Position numbers and translations under genes: made by a program
Notes under the pieces: model-generated
The model's input: the letters and a program-made list of their open reading frames with translations, nothing else
Databases searched by the model: none
Told to the model about the DNA's origin: nothing
Assembly (NCBI RefSeq): GCF_001437405.1
Contig: NZ_JQBY01000003.1
Location: forward strand, 1 to 64,000
Length of the DNA stretch: 64,000 nt
Source: Pediococcus ethanolidurans
Lineage (GTDB): Bacteria > Bacillota > Bacilli > Lactobacillales > Lactobacillaceae
Direction: 5' to 3'
Shown: positions 8,463 through 17,439 of the stretch, in pieces
How the letters are laid out: the number at the start of each line of letters is the position of its first letter
Numbering within the stretch: the first letter of the stretch is position 1

Positions 8463-9005
8463 TTACGATCGTTTCTGTTTATTTTTAAATGTTTTAAGGA
8501 CTTTCGCCGTTGAGCATGTGTGTTTAAACTTTTTCAACATTTCCTGTTGCTTTTCGGAATTTCGAGCGATCGTAGCATCCGTTACAACTGTTGGCATAAA
8601 TCCTAATTTTTCGGCATCTTGTACTGTTTTTTTAACACCATTATCTGTTGTGAAACCTGTGACCAGTAGCTGTTTAATATTTTGTTGTTGTAAATACGTT
8701 GATAGTTCAGTGTGCTTAAAGGCACTGGGCCCTGGCTTTTGCAATGGATATGCCAAATCAGCTGTCACTAGTGGTTGAGTAAAGCGATTATCAAGTATCT
8801 TTGGCAATAACTTAGGGTGCAGCGTAACAATAATGATCGGTAAGTTTTGCGCTGAAAACTGTGTCACTAATTTTCGATTATTCAACAACACTTGCTTAAA
8901 TTGATCTGATGTCAGTTGTTTAAAAATATGACGTGCTAAAAATATCGAACCGGTCTGTAGATCAATGACCACTAAAGCTGTTCTTGTCATTTTTTCATCA
9001 TTCAT
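8463..9005 (-). CDS. Isochorismatase-family hydrolase lacking the usual catalytic Cys
   Basis: A 180-residue cysteine-hydrolase-fold protein. TALVVIDLQTGSIF carries the conserved Asp and the central strand VTGFTTDNGVKKTVQDA corresponds to the TGxxTDxCVxxT motif. The catalytic Cys is replaced by Gly in NGV. Family members with Cys act as nicotinamidases or amidases; some true isochorismatases of the PhzD type also lack the Cys. The enzyme class is therefore open. Start ATG at 9005; an internal ATG at 8990 is a possible alternative. It begins 7 bp after the MarR-GNAT gene and is likely co-transcribed. The C-terminus is very basic. Confidence 0.75.
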   Translation of the reverse strand: MNDEKMTRTALVVIDLQTGSIFLARHIFKQLTSDQFKQVLLNNRKLVTQFSAQNLPIIIVTLHPKLLPKILDNRFTQPLVTADLAYPLQKPGPSAFKHTELSTYLQQQNIKQLLVTGFTTDNGVKKTVQDAEKLGFMPTVVTDATIARNSEKQQEMLKKFKHTCSTAKVLKTFKNKQKRS

Positions 9006-9012
9006 TAGTCAT

Positions 9013-9930
9013 CTAACCTCTCTCTTTAGCCTGCCAGGCCCATTTTTCTTCGTTAATATCACGATCACACCATTGATTATTTTTCACAGATTCAACCAGT
9101 TTAAATCCTTGTTGTCCATATAAATGACGAGCCGCAACTAGTTCGTCAACCGTCCACAAGTACATCTCTTTTACTTTTTTTGTTTGAGCATAATCCATTA
9201 AGTTTTGAACAAGCTTTTTCCCAATGCCAAGTCCTTGATATCGTGAGTCGACTGCAAACCAACGTACTTGATATTGCATTTTTTCGGCTTTAATCAGTGA
9301 AATGGTCCCCACTTGTCGACCATTTACTTCCGCAACCCAAGTGATTCCCTGAGTTAGATCCTGAACATACTCTGTCAATGCTTTGAACACATACTGATGA
9401 AAGATCGCATTGTACGGAATTTCTTGTTGATAAATTCGACTATGTAGATCTGCAACATAGCCAATATCTGCTAACTTTCCTTTACGTATTTTCACCTGTT
9501 GCTTTTTTTCTAAAATGTTTTGAATTTCATGCATATCTGTACTAATAAGTTGAAGTTGACTAGCAGAATAACTTGATAACTGCGAAGTTAAATAATCACG
9601 TGATAACTTTGTTAATTCTGTAAATGCCGCAATTCCTTTTTGGGTTAACTTGATTTGATAGTGGCGACGATCAGTAGAATCAAGCCCCCGTGTCAACAAT
9701 TTCTGTCCTTCTAATTTAGTGATTATTTTACTTAACTGCCCTTTATCAAATCCTAACACCCTTTGAATTTTAGAGGCTGTTGTTTCTCCTTGAGCTTGAA
9801 TTTCAGCAATAACACGGGCTTCATTCAATGAATATTCACCCACGTACAATTCACGATCAAATGTATTAAATTTATTTGCATAATAACGATTAAAATTACG
9901 AATTGTTTCAATACTCTTTAACAGTTGCAT
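9013..9930 (-). CDS. MarR-type regulator fused to a GNAT N-acetyltransferase
   Basis: A 305-residue fusion. Residues 1-140 form a MarR winged helix (EARVIAEIQAQGETTASKIQRVLGFDKGQLSKIITKLE, wing DSTDRRHYQIKLT). Residues 150-300 form a GNAT domain, with the acetyl-CoA loop in RYQGLGIGKKLVQ and a C-terminal ARHLYGQQGFKLVE block. Such MarR-GNAT fusions are known, but the substrates are mostly undefined. It is the first gene of a two-gene unit with the isochorismatase-like protein. Its own promoter carries a palindrome (9989-10003) that could be the autoregulatory site. Confidence 0.88.
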   Translation of the reverse strand: MQLLKSIETIRNFNRYYANKFNTFDRELYVGEYSLNEARVIAEIQAQGETTASKIQRVLGFDKGQLSKIITKLEGQKLLTRGLDSTDRRHYQIKLTQKGIAAFTELTKLSRDYLTSQLSSYSASQLQLISTDMHEIQNILEKKQQVKIRKGKLADIGYVADLHSRIYQQEIPYNAIFHQYVFKALTEYVQDLTQGITWVAEVNGRQVGTISLIKAEKMQYQVRWFAVDSRYQGLGIGKKLVQNLMDYAQTKKVKEMYLWTVDELVAARHLYGQQGFKLVESVKNNQWCDRDINEEKWAWQAKERG

Positions 9931-9973
9931 GCTTACCGACTCCTTTTTGAGGCTTAATTTTTAGAATAAAAAT

Positions 9974-10002
9974 ATTGTAGTTCATAAAGTTGACTTTTTC
10001 AA
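9974..10002 (-). promoter_or_regulatory. Promoter and palindromic operator of the MarR-GNAT gene
   Basis: On the minus strand a -35 TTGAAA (10002-9997) is 17 bp from a -10 TACAAT (9979-9974). A perfect palindrome GTTGA-N5-TCAAC (9989-10003) overlaps the -35, a placement typical of MarR autorepression. Confidence 0.65.
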
Positions 10003-10034
10003 CTGTTGCTTTTATCAACCATTAAATTGCAAAC

Positions 10035-10077
10035 AAAAAAGAATGAAAATTTCACAATAAGGAAACTTTCATTCTTA
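10035..10077 (-). terminator. Terminator of the ABC-permease-TetR operon
   Basis: The minus strand reads AAGAATGAAAGTTTCC, a loop, then GAAATTTTCATTCTT followed by a T-run (10035-10040), 19 bp after the TetR stop codon. Confidence 0.8.
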
Positions 10078-10095
10078 ACTTTTGATCTCACTAGA

Positions 10096-10734
10096 TTATG
10101 GACGAACCGCATGAATAATCAAGTCTTCAATCCTTTTTAAATCGGCAGTTTCATCAGTTGGAATAGCTGTTATAAAATTGCGTTGAAGAAAATAGGTAAT
10201 TAATTGGCCAATAATTGTTCTCGCTAAATCAACCAACGTCAATCCAGGTCGAACCAATTTGTCTTCCACCATTTTATTTAATGCACTATTAAAAATAACC
10301 GATTGCGATTGTCTAACTAAATCAAAGAACATCGCGCGAACTGTTTCATTGGTCATTATTTCGGATAACAGAATTTGAAACGCGGCAGCATTTTCCTTTA
10401 GAAATTTGTAGCGATCAAAAACAACAAAATGAACAATTTCCTGCAAACCATTATGTTCATTTAATTTCGAAAAAAAATCGTCCCGAAAAACCGGTGCCAG
10501 ATTATTAATCATTGGCTTAATAATTTCCATTAATAAATCCTGTTTGGTTTTAAAATACTTAAAAATTGTTGCCTGACTCACATCGGCATGTTGGGCAATC
10601 TGTGCTGTAGACGTCCCATCGTAGCCCTGACGAGAAAACAGATCCAAGCTGGATAAAATCACTGCTCGACGGCCCTTTGGCATTGTCTGATCATTAAGCC
10701 ACTGTTTATAATTAGTAAACACATTCGAACTCAT
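10096..10734 (-). CDS. TetR/AcrR-family transcriptional regulator
   Basis: A 212-residue repressor-type protein with an N-terminal TetR helix-turn-helix (TSTAQIAQHADVSQATIFKYFKTKQDL, about residues 25-55) and a helical ligand-binding domain. The ATG at 10734 is chosen because GAGGAG lies 6 nt upstream; a longer in-frame version has no such site. It is the third gene of a minus-strand operon with the ABC ATPase and permease and very probably represses that operon through the palindrome at 12725-12746 (inferred). Confidence 0.9.
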   Translation of the reverse strand: MSSNVFTNYKQWLNDQTMPKGRRAVILSSLDLFSRQGYDGTSTAQIAQHADVSQATIFKYFKTKQDLLMEIIKPMINNLAPVFRDDFFSKLNEHNGLQEIVHFVVFDRYKFLKENAAAFQILLSEIMTNETVRAMFFDLVRQSQSVIFNSALNKMVEDKLVRPGLTLVDLARTIIGQLITYFLQRNFITAIPTDETADLKRIEDLIIHAVRP

Positions 10735-10785
10735 AAATAACTCCTCTTTCATTAAGATTATTTTCCTCTTGGTCAAAGTCAACTG

Positions 10786-11970
10786 TTAAACTTTTCGATA
10801 CCGTTTTAGACCAACAATGTTCAAGAAAGTCAGCACAATCAAAATACCGCCTAAAACACCAATATCCAATCCTAGTGTAGACAAGTGCGCCCCATGCATC
10901 ATAATTGCTGTGGAGGCATCCCCCGAATACTTAATCGGAATTATATAAGAAATATCTTTAACCCAGTCTGCCATAGAATCTAATGGGATAATACCTGAGA
11001 AAAAGACTTGGGGAATCACAATAAGCGGAATAAACTGTACCATTTGAAACTCTGATCTGGCAAACGTAGATACTAAAATTCCGAATGCCAAAGCAACCAG
11101 CGCTAAAATTAAGTTAATTATTACTAAATTAAAGACATTACCAACAATATCGATCCCTAGTAGCCAAATAGTTGCCATGACAATAACGATTGTTTGCACA
11201 ATAGCTAAAATACCATAACTAATCATATAGCCAAAAACAATTTCTGATCGTTTAACCGGTGTTGCTAACAAACGATCCAGCGTACCACTAGTTCGTTCTT
11301 TAAGTAAGGCCATTCCAGAAATTAGAAAGACAAAGAAGAAAACGAAGAAGCCCATTAAAATCGGCAAAATCTTATCAAAAAATCCGGTGCTTGAATCGCC
11401 ATAAACATAATGATTGGTTACTTTAGTTTTAGCAACCTTAGTTACTTTAGTAGTCGTCTTGGGTGTCGATGCCTGACTGGCTAACTTGGCTCTAGTCTTT
11501 GCAGGCAATAATTGTTCTACCTTGGTTAACGCACTGGCCGTCGTCTGTAACTGCGTTTTCATCGTACCCATCTGATTTTTCATCGTCGTCATGGTATCCT
11601 CAGTAACGGCATTCTTAAACGCCATTTTTACGGCAGTTGTTTTCGTAGAGTCTGTGTTTGCATAAGTGATACTATACCCACTACTCTTTTTTTGAATAAT
11701 GGAATCAATCTTTTCATCTTTTAAGGCTTTTTTAGCTTGTTTTTTACTGTCATAGGTTTTGACGGCAACATGTTTTGTATTATCCAAGTTAGAACGAATC
11801 GTTTTTGAAACGGCAACAGTACCGATCTTTACATTGGTTGTTGAATTAGCAGAAAATAACACACTAAGTAACAAAATAATAATGATTGGTGCCACAAACA
11901 TCAGAGTTAAAGTTCGTTTATCACGAATTAACTCCTTAATTACACGAGTTGCAATTGCTAGAATTCTCAT
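10786..11970 (-). CDS. ABC-2-type transporter permease
   Basis: A 394-residue membrane subunit with one N-terminal membrane segment (about residues 15-38), a large Lys/Thr-rich extracytoplasmic domain (about 40-200) and five C-terminal membrane segments, the plan of DrrB/YhfG-like ABC-2 permeases. The EMTSGTLDRLL-like motif is present as KERTSGTLDRLLATPVKRSE. Its ATG overlaps the stop codon of the ATPase gene by 4 bp, so the two are translationally coupled. It probably exports a drug or toxic lipid; the substrate is unknown. Confidence 0.88.
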   Translation of the reverse strand: MRILAIATRVIKELIRDKRTLTLMFVAPIIIILLLSVLFSANSTTNVKIGTVAVSKTIRSNLDNTKHVAVKTYDSKKQAKKALKDEKIDSIIQKKSSGYSITYANTDSTKTTAVKMAFKNAVTEDTMTTMKNQMGTMKTQLQTTASALTKVEQLLPAKTRAKLASQASTPKTTTKVTKVAKTKVTNHYVYGDSSTGFFDKILPILMGFFVFFFVFLISGMALLKERTSGTLDRLLATPVKRSEIVFGYMISYGILAIVQTIVIVMATIWLLGIDIVGNVFNLVIINLILALVALAFGILVSTFARSEFQMVQFIPLIVIPQVFFSGIIPLDSMADWVKDISYIIPIKYSGDASTAIMMHGAHLSTLGLDIGVLGGILIVLTFLNIVGLKRYRKV

Positions 11971-12692
11971 GATTGAACCCCCTCTGCTTTCAAAAAGACG
12001 TCTTCAATCGTTGGTACTTCATATTGTTTCTTCAAATTTTGAGGCGTATCAAAGGCCATCACGCGTCCACCCAGTAATAAAGCTACGCGGTCTGTCAGTT
12101 CCGCTTCATCCATCACATGCGTCGTAATCAAAATGCTGCGTCCTTCATCACGAATACTGCCCAGTTCTTTCCAAATTTGTCGACGCAGTGCTGGATCAAT
12201 TCCAACAGTGGGTTCATCTAGAATTAGAAGTTCCGGTTCTCCAAGAAGCGCAATCGCTAGTGATAAACGGCGCATCATTCCACCAGAATATCCGGAAACT
12301 CGTTTGCTAAGATCTTCGGTTAAATCAACAACCGCGGCTGCATGTTTAATTTCTGTACTTATATTTTTTTTATTAATACCCTTCATTTTGCCAAAAAATT
12401 GTAAGTTTTCTCGCCCAGATAGAGCTTCATACAAAGCATCCGTTTGCGCCATATAGCCAATTCGTGACAATAACTGTCGATTGGGCATTGTTTGCTTAAA
12501 AACGGTAGCTGAGCCGCCATCAGCAACCTCCATCCCCAAGGCTGTTTTAATTACTGTTGATTTGCCTGCACCGGATGGTCCAATTAAACCAACTATCTCA
12601 CCTGGCATAAGATCCAGATTGACATCTTGTAAAACAGTTTGTTTACCAAATTTCTTAACAAGATGGGTCAAAGAAATAATTGAATCTGTCAT
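11967..12692 (-). CDS. ABC transporter ATP-binding protein (drug-export type)
   Basis: A 241-residue nucleotide-binding subunit with Walker A GPSGAGKST, Q-loop YMAQTDALYE, signature YSGGMMRRLS, Walker B LLILDEPTVGID and H-loop ITTHVMDEAE. The pattern of a signature with two Met, plus the D-loop VGIDPALR, is that of DrrA-like drug exporters. The ATG at 12692 has GGAGG 7 nt upstream; a longer in-frame start lacks a ribosome binding site and would run into the operator. First gene of the ABC/permease/TetR operon. Confidence 0.92.
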   Translation of the reverse strand: MTDSIISLTHLVKKFGKQTVLQDVNLDLMPGEIVGLIGPSGAGKSTVIKTALGMEVADGGSATVFKQTMPNRQLLSRIGYMAQTDALYEALSGRENLQFFGKMKGINKKNISTEIKHAAAVVDLTEDLSKRVSGYSGGMMRRLSLAIALLGEPELLILDEPTVGIDPALRRQIWKELGSIRDEGRSILITTHVMDEAELTDRVALLLGGRVMAFDTPQNLKKQYEVPTIEDVFLKAEGVQS

Positions 12693-12724
12693 TTTAATTC
12701 CTCCAGTAAAAATCACAATATATG

Positions 12725-12746
12725 TAAGTGATTGGTTACTCACTTA
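12725..12746 (-). promoter_or_regulatory. Palindromic candidate TetR operator upstream of the ABC exporter operon
   Basis: Perfect 7-bp arms TAAGTGA (12725-12731) and TCACTTA (12740-12746) are separated by 8 bp, 33 bp before the ATPase start. The arrangement and the TetR gene in the same operon point to autoregulation. The rest of 12747-13046 holds no gene; it contains a TATAAT (12954-12959) that could serve the HAD gene. Confidence 0.6.
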
Positions 12747-13046
12747 ACGTTTGTTAGTGTACTTCGCGCTAACTTAAAAGTCAACACAAAGCTTAAAAAA
12801 ATTGTCTCAATCATCTACTACTCAGCAATCCTTGGCATTAATATCACGTGTTAAATGAATCTATCTATTTTTAGAAGAGTGTTCAGCTACTCACCTAAAT
12901 TCTGTTATTTTCAATTTTTTTGAAAAATTATATCAAGTTAGCTTTGAACCGAATATAATCAGGTATGAAATGTAATTCAATTAATTGGCAAAACCAGTTT
13001 ATTCATGACGGTGTTTGCTAAAATTAAGAAAATGGGGGATATCAAC

Positions 13047-13697
13047 ATGTATTTAACGTTTGATTGTTACGGTACCTTGCTTAATGAAGAAGGGCTTTAC
13101 AGTAAGGTAGCAGAAATTGCGAATAAACTTGGTGTGGACGGACCAACTGCTCGTAAGTGGTTTATTACTTATTTAGATGATCGTAATCATATGGTGCCCT
13201 ACTTGGACTATGATCGTTTAGTTCGCCAGACTTTAACCGAAATGGATAAGCATTTTGATTTGGCACACAAATTCGAAGAACATTATGTTGAAGTCCTACA
13301 GGCAATTCGGGACTTAAAACCATTTCCAGAGGTTGTTTCAACTTTAAATGAACTAATCAAACGTGGTGATCACTTAATTGCCATGTCAAATTCATCGTGG
13401 CCAATCATTACCGCCAATGTGGCAGCACTCGAAAATCCGTTTGAAGATATTATTATTGCCGAGACAACTCATGCGTACAAGCCTGATCTTCAATTCTTCC
13501 AGTACGTTCAAAAAAAGTATAACTTTACTGCGGAGAATCATATCCACATTGCTCAAGGATTTAGCTCCGACATCGTTGCAGCTAAGCAAATGGGCTGGCC
13601 AAGTATCTGGGTAAATCGAGCAAATGAAAAGCCATTTGGTGGTGTGGAACCAACTCATACTGTGAAAAAACTTGATGAAGTATTGAATCTAATTTAA
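13047..13697 (+). CDS. HAD-superfamily hydrolase (haloacid dehalogenase type II-like)
   Basis: A 216-residue phosphatase/dehalogenase-fold enzyme. Motif I FDCYGTLL gives nucleophile Asp6, motif II is IAMSNSSWP, motif III Lys is in TTHAYKPDLQFF, and motif IV FSSDIVAAKQMGWPSIWVNR matches the L-2-haloacid dehalogenase branch. The substrate is unknown. The ATG at 13047 is preferred over 13005 because GGGGGA lies 7 nt upstream and motif I must be at the N-terminus. Monocistronic. Confidence 0.85.
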   Translation: MYLTFDCYGTLLNEEGLYSKVAEIANKLGVDGPTARKWFITYLDDRNHMVPYLDYDRLVRQTLTEMDKHFDLAHKFEEHYVEVLQAIRDLKPFPEVVSTLNELIKRGDHLIAMSNSSWPIITANVAALENPFEDIIIAETTHAYKPDLQFFQYVQKKYNFTAENHIHIAQGFSSDIVAAKQMGWPSIWVNRANEKPFGGVEPTHTVKKLDEVLNLI

Positions 13698-13720
13698 CTG
13701 AATAATAACTGAGACATTAA

Positions 13721-13756
13721 AAGTCATCTAATTTTGAAAAATCAGATGTCTTTTTT
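13721..13756 (+). terminator. Terminator of the HAD gene
   Basis: GTCATCT...AGATGTC stem with AT-rich inner pairing, followed by six T. An outer inverted repeat ATAACTGAGA / TCTCAGTTAT (13705-13714, 13762-13771) encloses it. Confidence 0.7.
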
Positions 13757-13800
13757 AGTTTTCTCAGTTATCATTCAGTATGATTATAATATAAATATAT

Positions 13801-13816
13801 TGTTTCACGTGGAACT
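13801..13816. other. parS-like site 1
   Basis: TGTTTCACGTGGAACT differs at two positions from the ParB/Spo0J target TGTTTCACGTGAAACA. It lies about 17 kb from dnaA. A 7-bp inverted repeat TTGTTGA / TCAACAA (13817-13837) abuts it. Confidence 0.7.
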
Positions 13817-13867
13817 TTGTTGACTTAATATCAACAACATATAGCATTCAATAAAATGCAATCACGC

Positions 13868-14758
13868 TCACAAATGAACACTAGGTTTAGCCGCTGAATC
13901 TTGGAATAATGAGGCGGTTGCATCCCAAATTCGCTGTGCAACCTTGCTATGATTCATTGTGTATAAATGAATACCATCCACACCATGTGCCACTAAATCA
14001 ACAATTTGATCAACTGCATAGGCAATTCCAGCATCACGTAAAGCTTCTTTATTATCCGCATAACGATTCAAAATTGACAAAAATTTTTCCGGTAATGGTT
14101 TGCCAGAGATCTTTGCCATGCGTTCAATCTGACCTTTATTCGTAACCGGCATAATTCCTGCTTCAATTGGAACAGCAATCCCGGCACCACGCACCTGCTC
14201 AATAAAATCATAAAAACACTGATTTTCGTAAAACAACTGCGAAATCAGATGATCTGCGCCGGCATCCACCTTACGTTTCAAATTGGCAATGTCAGCCGTT
14301 AAATTGGCTGCTTCCTGATGGCACTGCGGATAACACGCTCCAATAACCTGAAAATCACCCGTTTGTTTAATAAAACTAACTAATTCATTGGCATGATTAA
14401 AGTCACCAATCGGTTCTCTACCCGCAATTTTGTCACCACGCAATGCCAAAATATTATTAACATGATGTGCATTGAGCTCTTGCAACAAATTACGGACATC
14501 TTCCTTAGATTGATAGAGTCCCGGAATATGTGCAACTGCCGTGATGTTAAGTTGATTTTGAATAAAGTCAACAATTTTAACATTTTGATTTCGGACACTA
14601 GTTCCGCCGGCTCCTAGGGTTACTGAAATAAAATCCGGATGAATTTGTGCCAAATTAGTTAATATTGGGCGTAATTTATCAACCGGTGTTTTGCTATGTG
14701 GTGGAAACACTTCGAAGGAAAAAACAGTTTTCTGATTAAAGACTTCGGTTAGTTTCAT
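13868..14758 (-). CDS. metF: 5,10-methylenetetrahydrofolate reductase
   Basis: FAD-dependent TIM-barrel enzyme reducing methylene-THF to methyl-THF, the methyl donor for MetE. It has 296 residues and starts MKLTEVFNQKTVFSFEVFPPHSKT, containing the family motif SFEVFPP. LGAGGTS, NILALRGD and DHLISQLFYE are further conserved blocks. Its ATG lies inside metE, 23 bp before the metE stop, so the two are co-transcribed and probably translationally coupled. Both are under the metE T-box. Confidence 0.95.
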   Translation of the reverse strand: MKLTEVFNQKTVFSFEVFPPHSKTPVDKLRPILTNLAQIHPDFISVTLGAGGTSVRNQNVKIVDFIQNQLNITAVAHIPGLYQSKEDVRNLLQELNAHHVNNILALRGDKIAGREPIGDFNHANELVSFIKQTGDFQVIGACYPQCHQEAANLTADIANLKRKVDAGADHLISQLFYENQCFYDFIEQVRGAGIAVPIEAGIMPVTNKGQIERMAKISGKPLPEKFLSILNRYADNKEALRDAGIAYAVDQIVDLVAHGVDGIHLYTMNHSKVAQRIWDATASLFQDSAAKPSVHL

Positions 14759-17018
14759 AAAGCGAACTCCTTACTTTTTTCGTTGCTTCAACCATGTTGG
14801 ATACCGCGTCAAAGGCTTCTTTTTCAGAACGCGTCTTTAAACCACAATCCGGATTAATCCAAACTTTAGCTGCTGGTAGTTTGGCAATGATGTGATTAAT
14901 AATTTCTTCCAATTCTTCAACACTTGGAATTCGTGGTGAATGAATATCATAAACGCCAGGGCCCACTTCCGTTTGAAAGTTTGCTGCAACTAATTGATCA
15001 ATCAACGATAAATCGGAACGAGAAGCCTCAAAGGAGATCACATCGGCATCCAAATTATCAATTGCTTGAATAATATCGCCAAATTCGCTATAGCACATAT
15101 GCGTATGAATCTGCGTCTCTGGTTTTACACCACTATGCACCAATCTAAAGGCAGGTACTGCCCAGTCAAGATAAGCACGGTACCAGTCTGATTTTCGCAA
15201 CGGTAAATTCTCACGTAATGCTGGTTCATCAATTTGAATGATCTTAATATCATGAGCTTCAAGATCCAAAACTTCATCGCGAATGGCCAAGGCAATTTGG
15301 GTAACAGACTGTTCGGGCGTAATATCTTCTCGTGGAAACGACCAATTAAAGATGGTAACTGGGCCTGTTAACATCCCTTTAACTAACCGATCCGTTAACT
15401 TATTAGCAAAAACGGTTGTGTCAACGGTAATTGGCTCATTGCGACTAACATCACCCCAAATAATTGGTGGTTTTACGCCCCGCGTTCCGTATGATTGGAC
15501 CCAACCATTTTGCGTAAAAACAAACCCATCCAGTTTTTCGCCGAAATACTCAACCATGTCGTTACGTTCATATTCACCATGAACCAACACATCAACCCCA
15601 ATTTTTTCTTGGAATTCAATAATTCGTTTGATTTTTGCTTGATTAAACGCATCATATTCGGCTTGAGTAATTTCACCCTTACGCAGTTTAGACCGATTTT
15701 GACGAACGTCTTTGGTTTGGGGGAAGGAACCAATGGTTGTCGTTGGTAACTCTGGTAAGTTAAATACCTGCTTTTGAATTTGTTCCCGTTTTGAACGTTC
15801 TGGTAATCTGGTGTAATCTGCTGCTGTCAATTGTGCGATTCGTGACTTAACCTGCGAATTTTCTGGATGTTTAATTGTCGAAAACAGCTCATTATTAATA
15901 GCCAAAACTTTTTGATCATGTCCTTGAAAAATAGCATCTAGTTCAACTAATTCGTCTAGTTTTTGATAGGCAAAGGCCAAATGTTGTTGAACTGTTTTAG
16001 GTAGTTTAGTTTCCAAAGAAGCATCGTATGGAACATGCTGTAAGGAACATGAACTACTCAAAACGATTTCGCCTTTAACGTTTAATGCTTTAAGTGTCTC
16101 AATAGTAGTCACATAATGATTTCGCCAAATATTTTTACCGTTAACAACTCCTGCAAAAAGCACCTTATCAGTAGGAAACCCATTTTCTTTAATCAACTTG
16201 CTGTTTTCAGTTGTGGCAACCAAATCCAAACCAATGCCATCAAAAGGCAATTTAATCAACGTTTGATAAGAATCGCGCACATCGCCAAAATAAGTTTGCA
16301 ACAATACCTTAACAGCCTTTTTAGCTGGCAACAGGCTCTCATAAATTTTAGTGAACAAGGCAAGATCTGTTTCACTCTGATCAAAACTGAGGGCAGGTTC
16401 ATCTAATTGAAGCCATTTCACATCTTGTTCATTAAGTTTTGCAAGTAAGTCTTGATAAGCATTTACTAGTGATGATGCAAAGTCTTGTGGCTGTTTATCG
16501 CCTTTAAAAATACTTAGTTTAAGTAACGTATAAGGTCCAACAATCACTGCCTTAGGATTTTGAATACCGTGTTTTTTAGCTTCATTGATTTCATCAAAGA
16601 GTTTAGAACCAGTTAATTTAACATCGGTTTCATCATCAAATTCTGGCACAATATAGTGATAGTTTGTGTTGAACCATTTTTTCATTGGTAAAGCTTTAAC
16701 AGACTCAGTTTCACTTTGATAACCACGAGCTAAAGCAAAGTATTCATCCAAACTAGACAAGCCGAGCTGCTTATAACGCGCAGGAATAACATTGAACAAA
16801 TAAGCAGCATCTAACGTTGTATCAAAAAACGAAAAATCTCCCACCGGAATCAGATCAATCCCTGCTTTTTGTTGTTTATCCCAGCGCTGTGCCTTCAATT
16901 GCTGCGCTGTTTTCAATAATTCCTCTTTTGTTGCGCGTTTTTTCCAGTAATGTTCAGTTGCAAACTTCAATTCTCGATGTTCACCAATTCTAGGAAAGCC
17001 AATAATACTCGTTGTCAT
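14736..17018 (-). CDS. metE: Cobalamin-independent methionine synthase
   Basis: Transfers the methyl group of 5-methyl-THF-polyglutamate to homocysteine. The 760-residue protein has the usual two barrels: an N-terminal start TSIIGFPRIGEHRELK and a C-terminal barrel beginning TTTIGSFPQTKDVRQ. The zinc ligands are visible as HTHMCYSEFGD (His, Cys) and NPDCGLKTR (Cys), and VLVHGEYERNDMVEYF is the substrate-binding signature. GGAGG lies upstream of the ATG at 17018. Regulated by the T-box leader at 17046-17310 and followed by metF. Confidence 0.97.
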   Translation of the reverse strand: MTTSIIGFPRIGEHRELKFATEHYWKKRATKEELLKTAQQLKAQRWDKQQKAGIDLIPVGDFSFFDTTLDAAYLFNVIPARYKQLGLSSLDEYFALARGYQSETESVKALPMKKWFNTNYHYIVPEFDDETDVKLTGSKLFDEINEAKKHGIQNPKAVIVGPYTLLKLSIFKGDKQPQDFASSLVNAYQDLLAKLNEQDVKWLQLDEPALSFDQSETDLALFTKIYESLLPAKKAVKVLLQTYFGDVRDSYQTLIKLPFDGIGLDLVATTENSKLIKENGFPTDKVLFAGVVNGKNIWRNHYVTTIETLKALNVKGEIVLSSSCSLQHVPYDASLETKLPKTVQQHLAFAYQKLDELVELDAIFQGHDQKVLAINNELFSTIKHPENSQVKSRIAQLTAADYTRLPERSKREQIQKQVFNLPELPTTTIGSFPQTKDVRQNRSKLRKGEITQAEYDAFNQAKIKRIIEFQEKIGVDVLVHGEYERNDMVEYFGEKLDGFVFTQNGWVQSYGTRGVKPPIIWGDVSRNEPITVDTTVFANKLTDRLVKGMLTGPVTIFNWSFPREDITPEQSVTQIALAIRDEVLDLEAHDIKIIQIDEPALRENLPLRKSDWYRAYLDWAVPAFRLVHSGVKPETQIHTHMCYSEFGDIIQAIDNLDADVISFEASRSDLSLIDQLVAANFQTEVGPGVYDIHSPRIPSVEELEEIINHIIAKLPAAKVWINPDCGLKTRSEKEAFDAVSNMVEATKKVRSSLYETNRSL

Positions 17019-17045
17019 AATATTCCTCCAATTAATTTTTTATAC

Positions 17046-17310
17046 AAAAAAAGCACCACCATTACCTACTCGGACCTAAATCCGAGGACGCGTAACCGTG
17101 GTGCCACCTCTATTTTCGTTAATTTCACAATCAACGACTCAGCTAGTTTCAAACAAAACTAGTGCCCCTTATCGGTGGCAAAACCGGTGATTTGGCGTGA
17201 ACCGCCTCACAGCTCTGAGCTCATCTTCATCCCTACTCTAAATCCTCATTTTCACCCAGGTACTGAGGTCTCTAAAATTCATTATAGGCATTACTCTTCT
17301 CATCAACGCT
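17046..17310 (-). promoter_or_regulatory. T-box riboswitch (methionine) controlling metE-metF
   Basis: Read on the minus strand it has all the landmarks: a GATGAGAAGAGTA start (17297-17309), an AGAGA stem I element, the T-box AGAGGTGGCACCACGG (around 17096-17111) and a terminator whose arms GCACCAC / GTGGTGC (17053-17104) end in seven T. Two ATG triplets lie at the specifier position (17222-17224, favoured by spacing, and 17228-17230), consistent with sensing uncharged tRNA-Met. T-box control of metE is known in Lactobacillales. Confidence 0.9.
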
Positions 17311-17331
17311 TTAAATTAAATTTTAATGAGA

Positions 17332-17359
17332 GTGTAACGCTGTTCTAATTTATTGTCAA
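17332..17359 (-). promoter_or_regulatory. Promoter of the metE T-box leader
   Basis: On the minus strand TTGACA (17359-17354) is followed after 16 bp by TACACT (17337-17332). This places the start of transcription about 20 nt before the T-box stem I. Confidence 0.55.
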
Positions 17360-17367
17360 ATTCACTT

Positions 17368-17383
17368 TGCTTCACGTGAAACA
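17368..17383. other. parS-like site 2
   Basis: TGCTTCACGTGAAACA matches the ParB/Spo0J consensus TGTTTCACGTGAAACA at 15 of 16 positions. It lies between the metE leader promoter and the HTH regulator gene. Confidence 0.8.
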
Positions 17384-17439
17384 TTTTTGTGTTTTGTTTG
17401 GCATCTTGATTAAATTTTTCCTATTTCAACACTATTTCT

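Noticed and set aside
12133-12747. Plus-strand ORFs opposite the ABC ATPase gene
   Set aside because: They are antisense shadows of a clear ATPase with Walker and signature motifs; Ser/Arg-rich with no ribosome binding site.
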